A stretch of 64,000 nucleotides of DNA, taken from positions 62,001 to 126,000 of the forward strand of contig NZ_MBSO01000073.1 in NCBI RefSeq assembly GCF_001695835.1, in the 5' to 3' direction. The stretch is from Ensifer sp. LC11. Its GTDB lineage: Bacteria; Pseudomonadota; Alphaproteobacteria; Rhizobiales; Rhizobiaceae. The position numbers and the translations under genes were made by a program. Under the pieces are notes generated by a model. That model ran no database searches and was not told where the DNA came from. It saw nothing but the letters and a program-made list of their open reading frames with translations. Of this stretch, positions 38,741 to 47,162 are shown piece by piece (positions within the stretch are counted from its first letter, which is position 1; each line of letters starts with the position of its first letter).

Positions 38741-39598
38741 TCAGACCTGCCCCTGCAGCGTCCTCACATTGGAGAGGATCTCGACCGAAAGCGCCGCACT
38801 CAGCTTTCGGTCGACGCCCTTGCTCGGCACCAGCACGAATTCCACGTCTTCGAGCGGCGGCAGGACGCCGGCGGATATTTCCTTTAGCCCTGAAGGCACC
38901 ATGCTGCGCGGCTGCACGAGCACGCCCATGCCGGCGCGGGCGGCCGCCGTCAGGCCGCTGAGGCTGCCGCAGGTGCACACGATCCGCCACGGCAGCCGGT
39001 GCCGGTCGAGCACTTCGAGCGCGACGCTGCGGGTGATGCTCGGCGGCGGAAAGGCGATCAGCGGCAGCACCTTGTCACGCCTCACTCTCTCCGGGTCCCG
39101 CGCCAGCCAGACGAGCGGCTCGCGGTAGACGAGTTCGCCCCTGAGATCACCGAGCCGTCGCTTGGCGAGCACCAGATCGATCTCGCCATTGTCCTGCATC
39201 TGGTAGAGCACGCCGCTGAGCGCCACCGTGAGTTCAAGATCGACCGAGGGATGGGCACGGACGAAATCTTCGAGCACCGCCGGCAGCCGGCTCATGACGA
39301 AATCCTCGGAAACGCCGAGGCGCAGGTGACCTCGCAGGCTGCTTTCGGCAAAAAGCGCCCGCACTTCGCCGTCGATCGACAGCATTGAGCGGGCGTGGGC
39401 AAGCAGCGCCTGCCCATCGGCGGTCAGCGACACGCGGTGCGTATCGCGGGCAACGAGCGTCCGGCCGAGCGAGGCCTCAAGCCTTTGAATGTGCTGGCTG
39501 ACAGTTGATTGCCCGAGCGACAGTTTCTCCGCCGCGAGCGTGAAGCTGCCCATCTGTTCCAGGGCGACGAAGCTACGCAATTGCACCAGGTCGAGCAC
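38741..39598 (-). CDS. LysR-family transcriptional regulator
   Basis: A 285-residue regulator. The N-terminal winged helix-turn-helix is clear (LVQLRSFVALEQMGSFTLAAEKLSLGQSTVSQHIQRLEASLG), followed by the ligand-binding domain. It starts at GTG and is divergent from the SBF-type transporter gene with a 95-bp gap, the usual layout for a LysR protein controlling its neighbour. The effector is unknown. A palindrome in the gap may be its site. Confidence 0.92.
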   Translation of the reverse strand: MLDLVQLRSFVALEQMGSFTLAAEKLSLGQSTVSQHIQRLEASLGRTLVARDTHRVSLTADGQALLAHARSMLSIDGEVRALFAESSLRGHLRLGVSEDFVMSRLPAVLEDFVRAHPSVDLELTVALSGVLYQMQDNGEIDLVLAKRRLGDLRGELVYREPLVWLARDPERVRRDKVLPLIAFPPPSITRSVALEVLDRHRLPWRIVCTCGSLSGLTAAARAGMGVLVQPRSMVPSGLKEISAGVLPPLEDVEFVLVPSKGVDRKLSAALSVEILSNVRTLQGQV

Positions 39599-39616
39599 GG
39601 CTCATCTCAAATCGTG

Positions 39617-39627
39617 ATAACTGTTAT
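39617..39627. promoter_or_regulatory. Palindrome in the LysR/transporter gap
   Basis: ATAACTGTTAT, a perfect interrupted palindrome, in the only 95 bp between the divergent genes. It could be part of the LysR binding site or overlap a promoter. Confidence 0.4.
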
Positions 39628-39693
39628 TCCTTGCATCCTGCTTCATAATGCGTGATCCCGGCAAGACGTTTCATAACGAGCAAGTGAGCAGAC

Positions 39694-40683
39694 ATGCGCC
39701 GCTACCTTCCCGATACATTCACGATCCTGCTTCTGGCCACGGTGCTGCTTGCATCTGTCCTGCCGATCCACGGAGAAGCGACCGTCTGGTTCGGATTGGC
39801 GACGAAGGTGGCCGTCGGCATGGTCTTCTTCCTGCACGGCGCGCGCCTGTCGCGCGACGTGGTGATATCAGGCATCCTGCACTGGCGGCTGCATCTGACA
39901 ATTCTGGCCTCGACCTTCGTACTCTTTCCGCTGATCGGCCTTGCGATCGGCTTCGTGCCCGACTCGATCCTGCCGCAGTCGCTCTATACCGGCCTTCTGT
40001 TTCTCTGCGTGCTGCCGTCCACGGTGCAGTCGTCGATCGCCTTCACCTCGATGGCTGGCGGCAACGTTCCGGCGGCGATCTGTTCGGCATCTGCGTCGAA
40101 CATCTTCGGCATGTTCCTGACACCGCTTTTGGTCGGCCTTTTGTTTTCCGCCGGCGGACACGGGACCGTCACGCTCGATGCGGTCAAGCAGATCCTGTTG
40201 CAATTGCTTGCCCCCTTCGTCGTCGGCCAGATGCTGCAGCCCTTGATCGGCAACTGGATCCGCGCGCGCAAAGGGCTCTTGGCACCTGTCGACCGCGGCT
40301 CGATACTGATGGTGGTCTATCTCGCTTTCAGCCAGGCAGTCACTTCAGGCCTCTGGCATACCTTCTCGCTGACCGCTCTCGGTGTGCTGGTCGCGATCGA
40401 AATCGTCATGCTGGCGCTCGTGCTTGCCGTTACCATGTTCGGCAGCCGCCTGCTCGGCTTCGACAAGCCCGACGAAATTGCCATCACCTTCTGCGGCTCG
40501 AAGAAGAGCCTTGCCAGCGGCGTTCCGATGGCAAGCGCCATCTTTGCCGGCCAGAACATCGGCGCGATCGTGCTGCCGGTCATGCTGTTCCATCAGATCC
40601 AGCTGATGGCCTGCGCCGTCATCGCCCAGCGCTATGCAGCCAAGAAGCAGGCGTCTGCCATGCTCGAGCCGGCACGTTCCTGA
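39694..40683 (+). CDS. Bile acid:sodium symporter family (SBF-like) transporter
   Basis: A 329-residue inner membrane protein with about nine or ten hydrophobic helices, beginning with TILLLATVLLASVLPIHG. Motifs such as FCVLPSTVQSSIAFTSMAGGN and ITFCGSKKSLASGVPMA are typical of the SBF_like (YfeH/DUF4137) branch. Members in bacteria export or import organic anions; the substrate here is unknown and probably not bile acids. It is likely controlled by the divergent LysR gene. Its translation start is close behind the shared gap, with a weak ribosome-binding site (GAGCAAGTGAGC). Confidence 0.88.
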   Translation: MRRYLPDTFTILLLATVLLASVLPIHGEATVWFGLATKVAVGMVFFLHGARLSRDVVISGILHWRLHLTILASTFVLFPLIGLAIGFVPDSILPQSLYTGLLFLCVLPSTVQSSIAFTSMAGGNVPAAICSASASNIFGMFLTPLLVGLLFSAGGHGTVTLDAVKQILLQLLAPFVVGQMLQPLIGNWIRARKGLLAPVDRGSILMVVYLAFSQAVTSGLWHTFSLTALGVLVAIEIVMLALVLAVTMFGSRLLGFDKPDEIAITFCGSKKSLASGVPMASAIFAGQNIGAIVLPVMLFHQIQLMACAVIAQRYAAKKQASAMLEPARS

Positions 40684-40766
40684 GAGAAAAAAAGCGGCGC
40701 CCCTGGGGGACGCCGCCTGTCTTGGGAGATTTATCTTCCCGCCCGCAAGCGCGAGCGCGTTTCGCG

Positions 40767-41228
40767 TTAGAGGCTCTGGGCCTCGATCTGCTTCGGCTGC
40801 GACGCAACGGAGGCAATCTCGATCCGGCGCGGCTTGGCGGCTTCCGGGATCTCGCGGGTAAGGTCGATGTGCAGCAGACCGTTCTTCAGCGAAGCGGACT
40901 TGATCTCCACGTGATCGGCGAGCTGGAAGCGGCGCTCGAAGGCGCGCTTGGCAATGCCGCGATGGAGAAACTGGCCTTCTTCGCCCTTTTCCTCGGCCTT
41001 TTCGCCCTTGATCGTCAGCGTATGCTCACGGGCCTCGATCGAGAGCTCACTCTCATCAAAGCCGGCAACGGCCATGGTGATGCGGTAGGCGTTCTCGCCG
41101 GTGCGTTCGATGTTATAGGGCGGGTAGGTCTGAGCCTCACCCGGCTGGCCCAGGCTGTCGAGCATGGTGAACAGGCGATCGAAGCCGACGGTGGAACGGT
41201 AAAGGGGGGAGAAATCAAAATGACGCAT
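40767..41228 (-). CDS. Small heat-shock protein (Hsp20/IbpA class)
   Basis: A 153-residue chaperone of the alpha-crystallin family that holds unfolded proteins during heat stress. It begins MRHFDFSPLYRSTVGFDRLF, has the alpha-crystallin domain (YRITMAVAGFDESELSIEAREHTL ... FERRFQLADHV, GLLHIDLTREIPE) and a short C-terminal tail. It matches the class A IbpA-like proteins of rhizobia. The start follows a strong AGGAGGA that is masked by a ROSE-type RNA hairpin, so translation should rise with temperature. Confidence 0.94.
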   Translation of the reverse strand: MRHFDFSPLYRSTVGFDRLFTMLDSLGQPGEAQTYPPYNIERTGENAYRITMAVAGFDESELSIEAREHTLTIKGEKAEEKGEEGQFLHRGIAKRAFERRFQLADHVEIKSASLKNGLLHIDLTREIPEAAKPRRIEIASVASQPKQIEAQSL

Positions 41229-41255
41229 GGTGTCCTCCTGGGAGCAACTGTTTGC
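41229..41255 (-). promoter_or_regulatory. ROSE-type RNA thermometer over the hsp20 ribosome-binding site
   Basis: On the minus strand TTGCTCC (41247-41241) faces AGGAGGA (41239-41233), five bases before the ATG. The TTGCT element opposite the Shine-Dalgarno sequence is the hallmark of ROSE elements, where it forms a G-G and a U-U type mismatch that melts on heating. The full ROSE leader would extend upstream to about 41330. Confidence 0.75.
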
Positions 41256-41436
41256 GATATCTGGTCGGCCACCCCATTCTGGCAGCGGCAAGACCGGTGA
41301 ACGGACCCGACTTCGGCGTCCGTGACCCTGATTTGGGGAGGCGATTTCGCCAGTTCAAGACGCAAGCGCTGACGATTTTTTCCGTGAACCCGACATGAAT
41401 GGCTGCTTCGGCTTTCGTTCAGCCCGCGGAGACTAA

Positions 41437-41547
41437 AAGGGAATCCTGGGCCGCAACGCCCAGGCTGAAGTGACATGTCCCTTCCTCTTCAGCGGCCGGA
41501 AACGGTGATCGTCCGGATTTCACCCACCGTTTCCGGCTTTTTTCTTT
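41437..41547 (+). ncRNA. Candidate structured RNA ending in an intrinsic terminator
   Basis: In order: AAGGGA (41437-41442), hairpin CCTGGGC/GCCCAGG (41445-41464), CTGAAG (41465-41470), TCCCTT (41478-41483), CTTCAG (41487-41492). AAGGGA pairs TCCCTT and CTGAAG pairs CTTCAG, which cross, so a pseudoknot can form. A perfect 13-bp terminator stem follows (41495-41507 with 41525-41537) and a T-run. The 5' end is not defined; no clear promoter was found. It lies between the divergent hsp20 and hydrolase genes; family not recognised. Confidence 0.55.
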
Positions 41548-41599
41548 GACGACGAAGAGCCCGCCGCCTATCCCTGATGACATCGATCAACGCGCTTTC

Positions 41600-42583
41600 A
41601 TGGCCGGCCACGACCTCATGACCTCGATCCTCCACGCAACACCGGACAATCCGATCCCGGACAATCACGTGGCGGGTTTCTTCGACGGTGTCGGCGGCCG
41701 CAAGATCCGTTATGCGATCTTCAAGACGAAGCAGCCGATGGCGCGCGGCACGGTCGTGCTCTTGCAGGGCCGCAACGAATCGATCGAGAAATATTTCGAG
41801 ACGATCGCCGATCTCACCGCCGCAGGCCTCTGGGTTGCGACTTTTGACTGGCGCGGCCAGGCGGGCTCCGAGCGGCTTTTGCCACACCCCGGCCGCGGCT
41901 ATGTCGATCATTTTTCGGACTATGAGCGCGATCTCAGCACCTTCCTCGAGCAGATCGTGCTGCCCGATACCCGCCTGCCCTTCTCGATCGTCGCCCATTC
42001 AATGGGTGCGCTCGTTGCGCTGTCGCTGGCGCCGATGCTCACAAGCCGCATCGATCGGCTGGTGGTGCTGGCGCCTTTCGTCGGCCTTGGCGGCCAGGCG
42101 CTCGGCGAGCGCAGCATCGCGACGGTTGCAGCGCTCATGCGCTGCGTCGGCCTCGGCGCCTTGCCGGCACATCCCGACAAGGGCAATCGCCCGTTCGAGA
42201 AGAACGTGCTGACAGCGGACCGCCGCCGCTACCTGCGCAACGTCGCGCTGACCGACGCGCACCCGGACTTGAGGCTTGGCCCGCCGACGGCCCGCTGGCT
42301 GAGCGAGGCCTTTCGCGCCATGCGCCGGGTCATCCGCCGCGAGCATCTGACACGCATCACCCTGCCGACGATCATTCTGGCGCCGACGGCAGACCGCCTG
42401 GTACCGCATTTCGCCGTCGAATGGCTGGCGCGCAACTTCCGCGCCGCCCAGATGATTCCGATCGATGGCGCACGCCACGAACTGCTGCACGAAGCCGATC
42501 GCTACCGCGCCCAGGCCATGGCCGCCATCCTTGCCTTCGTCATCCCCGAGGAGAACGACGAGCGCGAAAGCCCGGCCGCCTGA
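41600..42583 (+). CDS. Lysophospholipase-like alpha/beta hydrolase
   Basis: A 327-residue serine hydrolase of the monoacylglycerol lipase/lysophospholipase group. It has GTVVLLQGRNESIEKYFE, the DWRGQAGSERL segment, the nucleophile elbow AHSMGALVA and the late catalytic His in DGARHELLHE. It probably cleaves lysophospholipids or monoacylglycerols. The start is uncertain: the open frame begins at a TTG (41546) that lies in the T-run of a terminator, so I prefer the ATG at 41600 (MAGHDLMTS); 41618 is also possible. No good ribosome-binding site is seen for any. Confidence 0.82.
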   Translation: MAGHDLMTSILHATPDNPIPDNHVAGFFDGVGGRKIRYAIFKTKQPMARGTVVLLQGRNESIEKYFETIADLTAAGLWVATFDWRGQAGSERLLPHPGRGYVDHFSDYERDLSTFLEQIVLPDTRLPFSIVAHSMGALVALSLAPMLTSRIDRLVVLAPFVGLGGQALGERSIATVAALMRCVGLGALPAHPDKGNRPFEKNVLTADRRRYLRNVALTDAHPDLRLGPPTARWLSEAFRAMRRVIRREHLTRITLPTIILAPTADRLVPHFAVEWLARNFRAAQMIPIDGARHELLHEADRYRAQAMAAILAFVIPEENDERESPAA

Positions 42584-42657
42584 ACCTTCCGGGCGACGTC
42601 GAATCTCCGTTTTTCGATTGATGTTACGGCCACACGCCCGCATTGGGCGCAACGTAT

Positions 42658-43431
42658 TCAGCCGTTCAGGATTTCCAGCGCCTGCGCGTGCAATTCGCGA
42701 CTGCCGGCAGCGATGATTTCACCGCCCATTTCCGCCGGCCCGCCCTGCCAATTGGTGACGATGCCGCCGGCCTGCTCGATCAACGGAATGAGGCCGCCGA
42801 CGTCATAGGGCTTCAATCCGCACTCGATCACCAAGTCGATATGGCCAGCGGCGAGAAGGGCGAAGGCGTAGCAGTCGCAGCCATAGCGGAAAAGCCGCAC
42901 CTTGCTCTGCACCGCCTCGTACTTGGTCTTGAAATCACCGGTGTAGAGATGCGGCGACGTCGTGAACAGCACCGCATCCGAAAGCGAATTGCAGGCGCGC
43001 GTCGAAAGCACCTTTTCGCCATCCGGTCCGCGGTAGATCGTCTTCACACCGTCGGCGAGATAGCGCTCGCCGGTAAAGGGCTGGTCCATCAGGCCCATGA
43101 CCGCCTCACCGTTGCGGTAAAGGCCAACCAGCGTGCCCCAGACCGGCAGGCCGGAAATGAAGGCGCGGGTGCCATCGATCGGATCGATGACCCAGACATA
43201 TTCGCGGTCGAGCCCGACATTGCCATGCTCTTCACCGAGGATACCATGCTCCGGGAAATGCGTCTCGATCAGCGCCCGGATTGCCGCTTCCGCCGATCGG
43301 TCGGCTTCGGTCACCGGGTCGAAGCCGCCTTCCAGCTTGTTGACCACACTCGTGCCGATCCGGAAACGCGGCAGTGTTTCTGCCTTGGCAGCTTCGGCAA
43401 GGCGATCGAAGAAGGCACGGTCGGGCAGCAT
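42658..43431 (-). CDS. hisN: Inositol monophosphatase family, probable histidinol-phosphatase
   Basis: A 257-residue Mg-dependent phosphatase. Metal-binding motifs are clear: LGEEHGNVG, WVIDPIDGTRAFISGLP and the late YDVGGLIPLIEQAGG. The family includes inositol-1-phosphatase, CysQ and the HisN histidinol-phosphate phosphatase that many alphaproteobacteria use in place of a HisB domain; the GTRAFISGLPVWGTLVGL stretch favours HisN. No other his gene is adjacent. The exact substrate is therefore an inference. Confidence 0.75.
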   Translation of the reverse strand: MLPDRAFFDRLAEAAKAETLPRFRIGTSVVNKLEGGFDPVTEADRSAEAAIRALIETHFPEHGILGEEHGNVGLDREYVWVIDPIDGTRAFISGLPVWGTLVGLYRNGEAVMGLMDQPFTGERYLADGVKTIYRGPDGEKVLSTRACNSLSDAVLFTTSPHLYTGDFKTKYEAVQSKVRLFRYGCDCYAFALLAAGHIDLVIECGLKPYDVGGLIPLIEQAGGIVTNWQGGPAEMGGEIIAAGSRELHAQALEILNG

Positions 43432-43679
43432 GGCTCTCTCTCAGGGATGAACGGAGGAAGTTTTTCCTGCATAGACCAAAATCCGCCAAACGCAAACGAC
43501 CTGCTGAAGGGCACCTGGCGGCCCCGCCGTCCGCCCGAATGCGTTGAAGTTGCCGCTGACCTGGGATTGCTGCGGGCGCTCGCTGCTCCTGTTGGCACTT
43601 CCGGCCGTTTCAATCGGTTCAGACCACGGTTCCGAGTGAAATTCTTTTGATGCAGCGCAAAAGTTTTCAGCATCTCAAC

Positions 43680-43708
43680 TTGACATTTGTGCAGTGCAAT
43701 ATTATGGT
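43680..43708 (+). promoter_or_regulatory. Promoter of the small RNA
   Basis: TTGACA (43680-43685), 17-bp spacer, TATGGT (43703-43708). Transcription would start near 43715 and reach the terminator at 43793 with no ORF between. Confidence 0.7.
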
Positions 43709-43714
43709 TTCAAT

Positions 43715-43793
43715 ACAGTCACCTGTGACTGTAAATACCCTCCTTGGGTGTTTCCTCCCTAGACTTGACCGCGCCGTTGGCGCGGTTTTTTTT
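43715..43793 (+). ncRNA. Small trans-acting RNA, probably alpha-r8 (MmgR-like)
   Basis: About 79 nt between a consensus-like promoter and a strong terminator (ACCGCGCC/GGCGCGGT, 43768-43786, then eight T's). Three hairpins: CAGTCAC/GTGACTG (43717-43732), ACCC/GGGT around 43737-43748, and the terminator. A single-stranded CU-rich region (TTTCCTCCCTAG, 43751-43762) is the probable mRNA-binding seed and resembles anti-Shine-Dalgarno loops of Hfq-dependent rhizobial sRNAs. Size, structure and position between the hisN and formylglutamate hydrolase genes fit my memory of MmgR (alpha-r8), an sRNA limiting polyhydroxybutyrate; not confirmed by search. Confidence 0.8.
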
Positions 43794-43907
43794 GAAGCTC
43801 CCCGACAAAGTATCCGCCCGCGCCACGCGTCTTGCGAGACACGTGAGGCAAGGCATGCGATGCACGCCTCGCGTGCGAGCTATTTCGACCGGACTAGAGG
43901 GAAGAGA

Positions 43908-44789
43908 CTATTCAGCCGCAAGCGGCAGGTAAGCACCGTAGTCCTCGACGTGGCGGGCAAGCGACGCGATGAAGGTGGTGAGATCCGCGACCAGCGCGCC
44001 GAAGCCTGGCTTGCGCACCAGCGTCGCCTCGTCGACATAGAGTGCCCGGTTGATCTCGATCTGCAGCGCATGCAGCCCGCGCGTCGGCCGGCCGTAGTGC
44101 TCGGTGATGAAGCCGCCGGCATAGGGCTTGTTGCGCACGACGCTATAGCCGAGCTGCTGCAACAGATCGACCGCGGCGCGCGAAAGCTCTCCCGCAGCGC
44201 TGGTGCCGTAGCGGTCGCCGATGATGAAATCCGGGCGCTGGCCGCTGCCGGGCAGATGCACATTGCCCGGCATCGAATGGCAATCGATCAGCACCGACAG
44301 GCCGAACTGCACATGGGTGCGCGCAATCAGCTTGCGCAGCGTCGCGTGGTAAGGCTTGTAGATCGTCTCGATCCGCGTGAGCGCGTCCTCCACGGGAAAA
44401 CGCCCGCGATAAATCTCCATGTTCTCGGCAACCAGCCGCGGTATCGTTCCGAGCCCGCCGGCGACACGCATCGAACTGATGTTGGCATGCGCCGGCAGCG
44501 GGCCGTCGAACATGCGCGGATCGAGTTCGTAGGGCTCGCGGTTGACGTCGAGGAAGGCGCGCGGGAAATGCGCCAGAAGCATCGGCGCGCCCAGGAAGGT
44601 CGCATTCTGAAACAGCTCGTCGACATAGTGGTCTTCCGACCGGCGAATCGAAAGTGCGTCGAGGCGGGACTGATCGAGAAAACTCTGGGGATAGGACCGA
44701 CCGCTATGCGGCGAATTGAACACAAAGGGAACGCGCTGGATTGGAGGTTCCAGGACCTCGAACAGTTCCCTCTCCGCAATTTCCCCCAT
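43908..44789 (-). CDS. N-formylglutamate amidohydrolase
   Basis: A 293-residue HutG-type (PF05013) enzyme. Motifs: FVFNSPHSGRSYP at the N-terminus with a likely zinc histidine, RSEDHYVDELF, DVNREPYELDPRMF, IDCHSMPG (metal/catalytic) and ALQIEINRALYVDE. It would release formate from N-formyl-L-glutamate, but no histidine-utilisation genes are near, so the physiological substrate is open. A second family member lies at 6588-7376; this one is closer to the classical type. It is transcribed away from cpdR. Confidence 0.88.
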   Translation of the reverse strand: MGEIAERELFEVLEPPIQRVPFVFNSPHSGRSYPQSFLDQSRLDALSIRRSEDHYVDELFQNATFLGAPMLLAHFPRAFLDVNREPYELDPRMFDGPLPAHANISSMRVAGGLGTIPRLVAENMEIYRGRFPVEDALTRIETIYKPYHATLRKLIARTHVQFGLSVLIDCHSMPGNVHLPGSGQRPDFIIGDRYGTSAAGELSRAAVDLLQQLGYSVVRNKPYAGGFITEHYGRPTRGLHALQIEINRALYVDEATLVRKPGFGALVADLTTFIASLARHVEDYGAYLPLAAE

Positions 44790-44888
44790 CTGAACCCTTT
44801 TTTACCATATGCGGTACTTGCAATTGTCATCATGTTGCCAGTTGGCCCGCTCTGTGTCCATAGTGGCCCTCCACAGCATCCTGGGGAA

Positions 44889-44916
44889 TTGACGTCCCGC
44901 GTTCACGAGATATTTA
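44889..44916 (+). promoter_or_regulatory. Predicted cpdR promoter
   Basis: TTGACG (44889-44894), 16-bp spacer, TATTTA (44911-44916). It would give a leader of about 65 nt before the cpdR ATG. Confidence 0.5.
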
Positions 44917-44989
44917 CCGCGTTGCGGTTTGGTTAAAACGCCGCAATCCACGCGCAATGAACTGAATAAAGAGAAGCACGGCCGAATTC

Positions 44990-45355
44990 ATGACTGCGAA
45001 AATCCTTCTTGCCGAAGACGACAACGACATGCGCCGATTCCTGGTCAAGGCGCTCGAAAAGGCCGGCTACAAGGTCATGTCCTACGACAACGGCGCCAGC
45101 GCCTATGACCGGCTTCGCGAGGAGCCTTTCTCGCTTCTCCTGACCGACATCGTCATGCCGGAGATGGACGGTATCGAGCTGGCCCGCCGGGCAACCGAGC
45201 TCGACCCGGACCTCAAGGTGATGTTCATCACCGGCTTTGCGGCCGTCGCGCTGAACCCGGACTCCAAGGCGCCGAAGGATGCCAAGGTGCTCTCCAAGCC
45301 CTTCCATCTCCGCGACCTCGTCGACGAGGTCAACAAGATGCTGGCCGCTGCCTGA
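44990..45355 (+). CDS. cpdR1: CpdR single-domain response regulator
   Basis: A 121-residue receiver-only protein that controls polar localisation of ClpXP and CtrA turnover in the cell cycle; in S. meliloti it is needed for proper bacteroid development. Phosphoacceptor is Asp53 (LLTDIVMPEMDG), the acidic pocket is AEDDND at residues 9-14, and the Lys is in VLSKPFHLRDL. The C-terminus EVNKMLAAA is typical of CpdR. It would be phosphorylated through the CckA-ChpT relay, whose genes are elsewhere. A tRNA-Val gene follows about 260 bp downstream. Confidence 0.93.
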   Translation: MTAKILLAEDDNDMRRFLVKALEKAGYKVMSYDNGASAYDRLREEPFSLLLTDIVMPEMDGIELARRATELDPDLKVMFITGFAAVALNPDSKAPKDAKVLSKPFHLRDLVDEVNKMLAAA

Positions 45356-45575
45356 GCGACGACAGTTTTCCACAGGCGCGACCTCTCGCGACTGTACGGA
45401 ATGCGTACTTGGAACCGACCGCCGCGATCCACAAGGGATCTCCGGCGGTCTTTTCGTTTCAATGCCTTAGCGGAAATCCTGGAAATCCAGGGCATTGTCG
45501 TTGGTTCATCAACGCCGTTCCAATGGGGAGAAACACCGCGATGAAACTTCTGTCAAAAAACCTTCGAAAACCCTA

Positions 45576-45605
45576 TTGACGCGGCAACGGCTTTTGTGGT
45601 CTATG
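45576..45605 (+). promoter_or_regulatory. tRNA-Val promoter
   Basis: TTGACG (45576-45581) with -10-like GTCTAT/TCTATG around 45599-45605 (spacer 17-18 bp), ending 14 bp before the mature tRNA. This is a typical rhizobial tRNA promoter layout. Confidence 0.6.
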
Positions 45606-45618
45606 CGCCCCATCGGAT

Positions 45619-45693
<75 letters not shown>

Positions 45694-45702
45694 TTCGAAT
45701 TC

Positions 45703-45734
45703 AAAGGCCTTTCGAGAAATCGAAAGGCCTTTTT
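45703..45734 (+). terminator. Intrinsic terminator of tRNA-Val
   Basis: Perfect 13-bp arms AAAGGCCTTTCGA (45703-45715) and TCGAAAGGCCTTT (45720-45732) with loop GAAA, then T's. Confidence 0.93.
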
Positions 45735-46316
45735 CGTATCGAGACGGCTGCAAGCTGCGCCAGTGTGCAGGCATGCGCCGCCGCCCCCCTATCACATCAA
45801 TTTCGTACTTTCCCACTCGGCGCGATCAAGTACGTTTTCCACACCGCGCTGCCCGCAACAGCCGGTAATCGATAGGACTTTGGTCCGACATGGGCCGGCA
45901 TAGGTCCGGGGCGCATTGCCGAATCTAAGTCACGATGCATTGATGTTGACAGCGCCCCGGAGCACAGCCCGCAACCGGAGCGCAATCGGTCCCGGAGCGG
46001 CGCCCCGAAGCCCCAATACCGCTCGCTCTGGGACCCCGCCCGTTCCTCATCCTTCGCCATCGCTTGCTGTCCCGGTCACGCGGCCTCTACGGGCGCGAGA
46101 GTTTGCCTTCCTGTCACAGATATTTGTGGCTTTCGTCATGGAAGGCACGCCTTTCCGCCCTAATTTGTGTCTGCAATCCCAACGCCTTGCCACGCGTCAA
46201 GCGCAAAGCAAAGGAAACCACCAAACAGACGACGGGCAGCATGCCTCGCCTCCTTCACTACGAGCGAGTGCGATGCCGAACCGAGCACCTCTCCATTCAA
46301 GCGAAAGGAACGGACC
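45735..46316. other. Gap of 582 bp, no gene recognised
   Basis: Lies between the tRNA terminator and a hydrolase gene. Open frames here have proline/serine/arginine-rich compositions typical of chance and none shows a domain or ribosome-binding site. No repeat of the tRNA 3' end (attachment site) was found. Confidence 0.6.
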
Positions 46317-47009
46317 ATGCCGGCAGTCAAAAACATCGTGCTTGTACACGGCGCCTGGGGTGATGCCTCCCACTGGCGCCACGTGATCCCGCCGCTGCAC
46401 GCCAAGGGGTACAGGATCGCCGCGGTACAGAACCCGCTGACCTCGCTTGCCGATGACGTCGAGCGCACGCGCAAGCTGGCCGAATCGCTCGATGGTCCGA
46501 CCCTGCTCGTCGGCCACTCCTATGGTGGCGCAGTGATCAGCGGCGCCGGCCACGCCTCAAACGTCGTCGGCCTCGTCTATGTCGCAGCCTTCGCGCCGGA
46601 CGAGGGCGACAGCCTCGGCAGCATCTTTGCGCGGGGCGACCCACCCTCCGGCGCTGCCAGCATCCGCCCCGACAAGGATGGTTTTCTCTGGTTGGCGCAA
46701 GACACCTTCCGCCAGAGCTTCGGCCAGGATTTGAACGAGACCGATGCGCTCGTCATGGCGGTGACGCAGAAGCCGATCGCCGGGCGCTGCTTCGAGGATA
46801 AGGCCGGGCCGCCGGCCTGGAAAGAAAAGCCGAGCTGGTACCAGGTGTCGCGCCACGACAACATGATCCCGCCGGAAACCGAGCAGTGGATGGCCGAACG
46901 GATCAACGCGAAGAAGATCATCACGCTCGACGCCAGCCACGCCTCGCTTGCTTCCCATGCCAAGGAGATCGTGGCGCTGATCGACGAGGCGATTGCCGCG
47001 CTCGGCTAG
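46317..47009 (+). CDS. Alpha/beta hydrolase, EstC-like
   Basis: A 230-residue small alpha/beta hydrolase beginning MPAVKNIVLVHGAWGDASHW. The oxyanion motif HGAWGD, nucleophile elbow VGHSYGGAVI and catalytic His in LDASHASLASH are present, as in the plant-methylesterase-like bacterial family often annotated as salicylate esterase/EstC. Natural substrate is unknown. The ATG follows AAAGGAACGG. The longer open frame upstream lacks conservation-like features. It is followed by a terminator shared with the converging peroxiredoxin gene. Confidence 0.88.
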   Translation: MPAVKNIVLVHGAWGDASHWRHVIPPLHAKGYRIAAVQNPLTSLADDVERTRKLAESLDGPTLLVGHSYGGAVISGAGHASNVVGLVYVAAFAPDEGDSLGSIFARGDPPSGAASIRPDKDGFLWLAQDTFRQSFGQDLNETDALVMAVTQKPIAGRCFEDKAGPPAWKEKPSWYQVSRHDNMIPPETEQWMAERINAKKIITLDASHASLASHAKEIVALIDEAIAALG

Positions 47010-47068
47010 GTTCCGATTCGCAATTGCATCGCCTCAAGGCTTCATCTGCCATTTTTAATTCAGAGACG

Positions 47069-47100
47069 AAAAACCCCGTCGATCACCGGATCGACGGGGT
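47069..47100. terminator. Bidirectional terminator between hydrolase and peroxiredoxin genes
   Basis: Perfect 12-bp arms ACCCCGTCGATC (47073-47084) and GATCGACGGGGT (47089-47100). An A-run before it gives a TTTTT tail on the minus strand, so it is stronger for the peroxiredoxin transcript. Confidence 0.85.
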
Positions 47101-47162
47101 CTTGCTCGGGAACCGCCGCTGACACAACCGCCGTCGACGACCGAACATCCAAAGTCGACGCC

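Noticed and set aside
41437..41547. Cobalamin, SAM-II or SRP RNA identity for the structured RNA
   Set aside because: None of the conserved sequence boxes of these families was found; left as unassigned.
45916..46386. A 156-codon ORF upstream of the EstC-like hydrolase
   Set aside because: Pro/Ser/Arg-rich, no ribosome-binding site, overlaps the hydrolase start in another frame.
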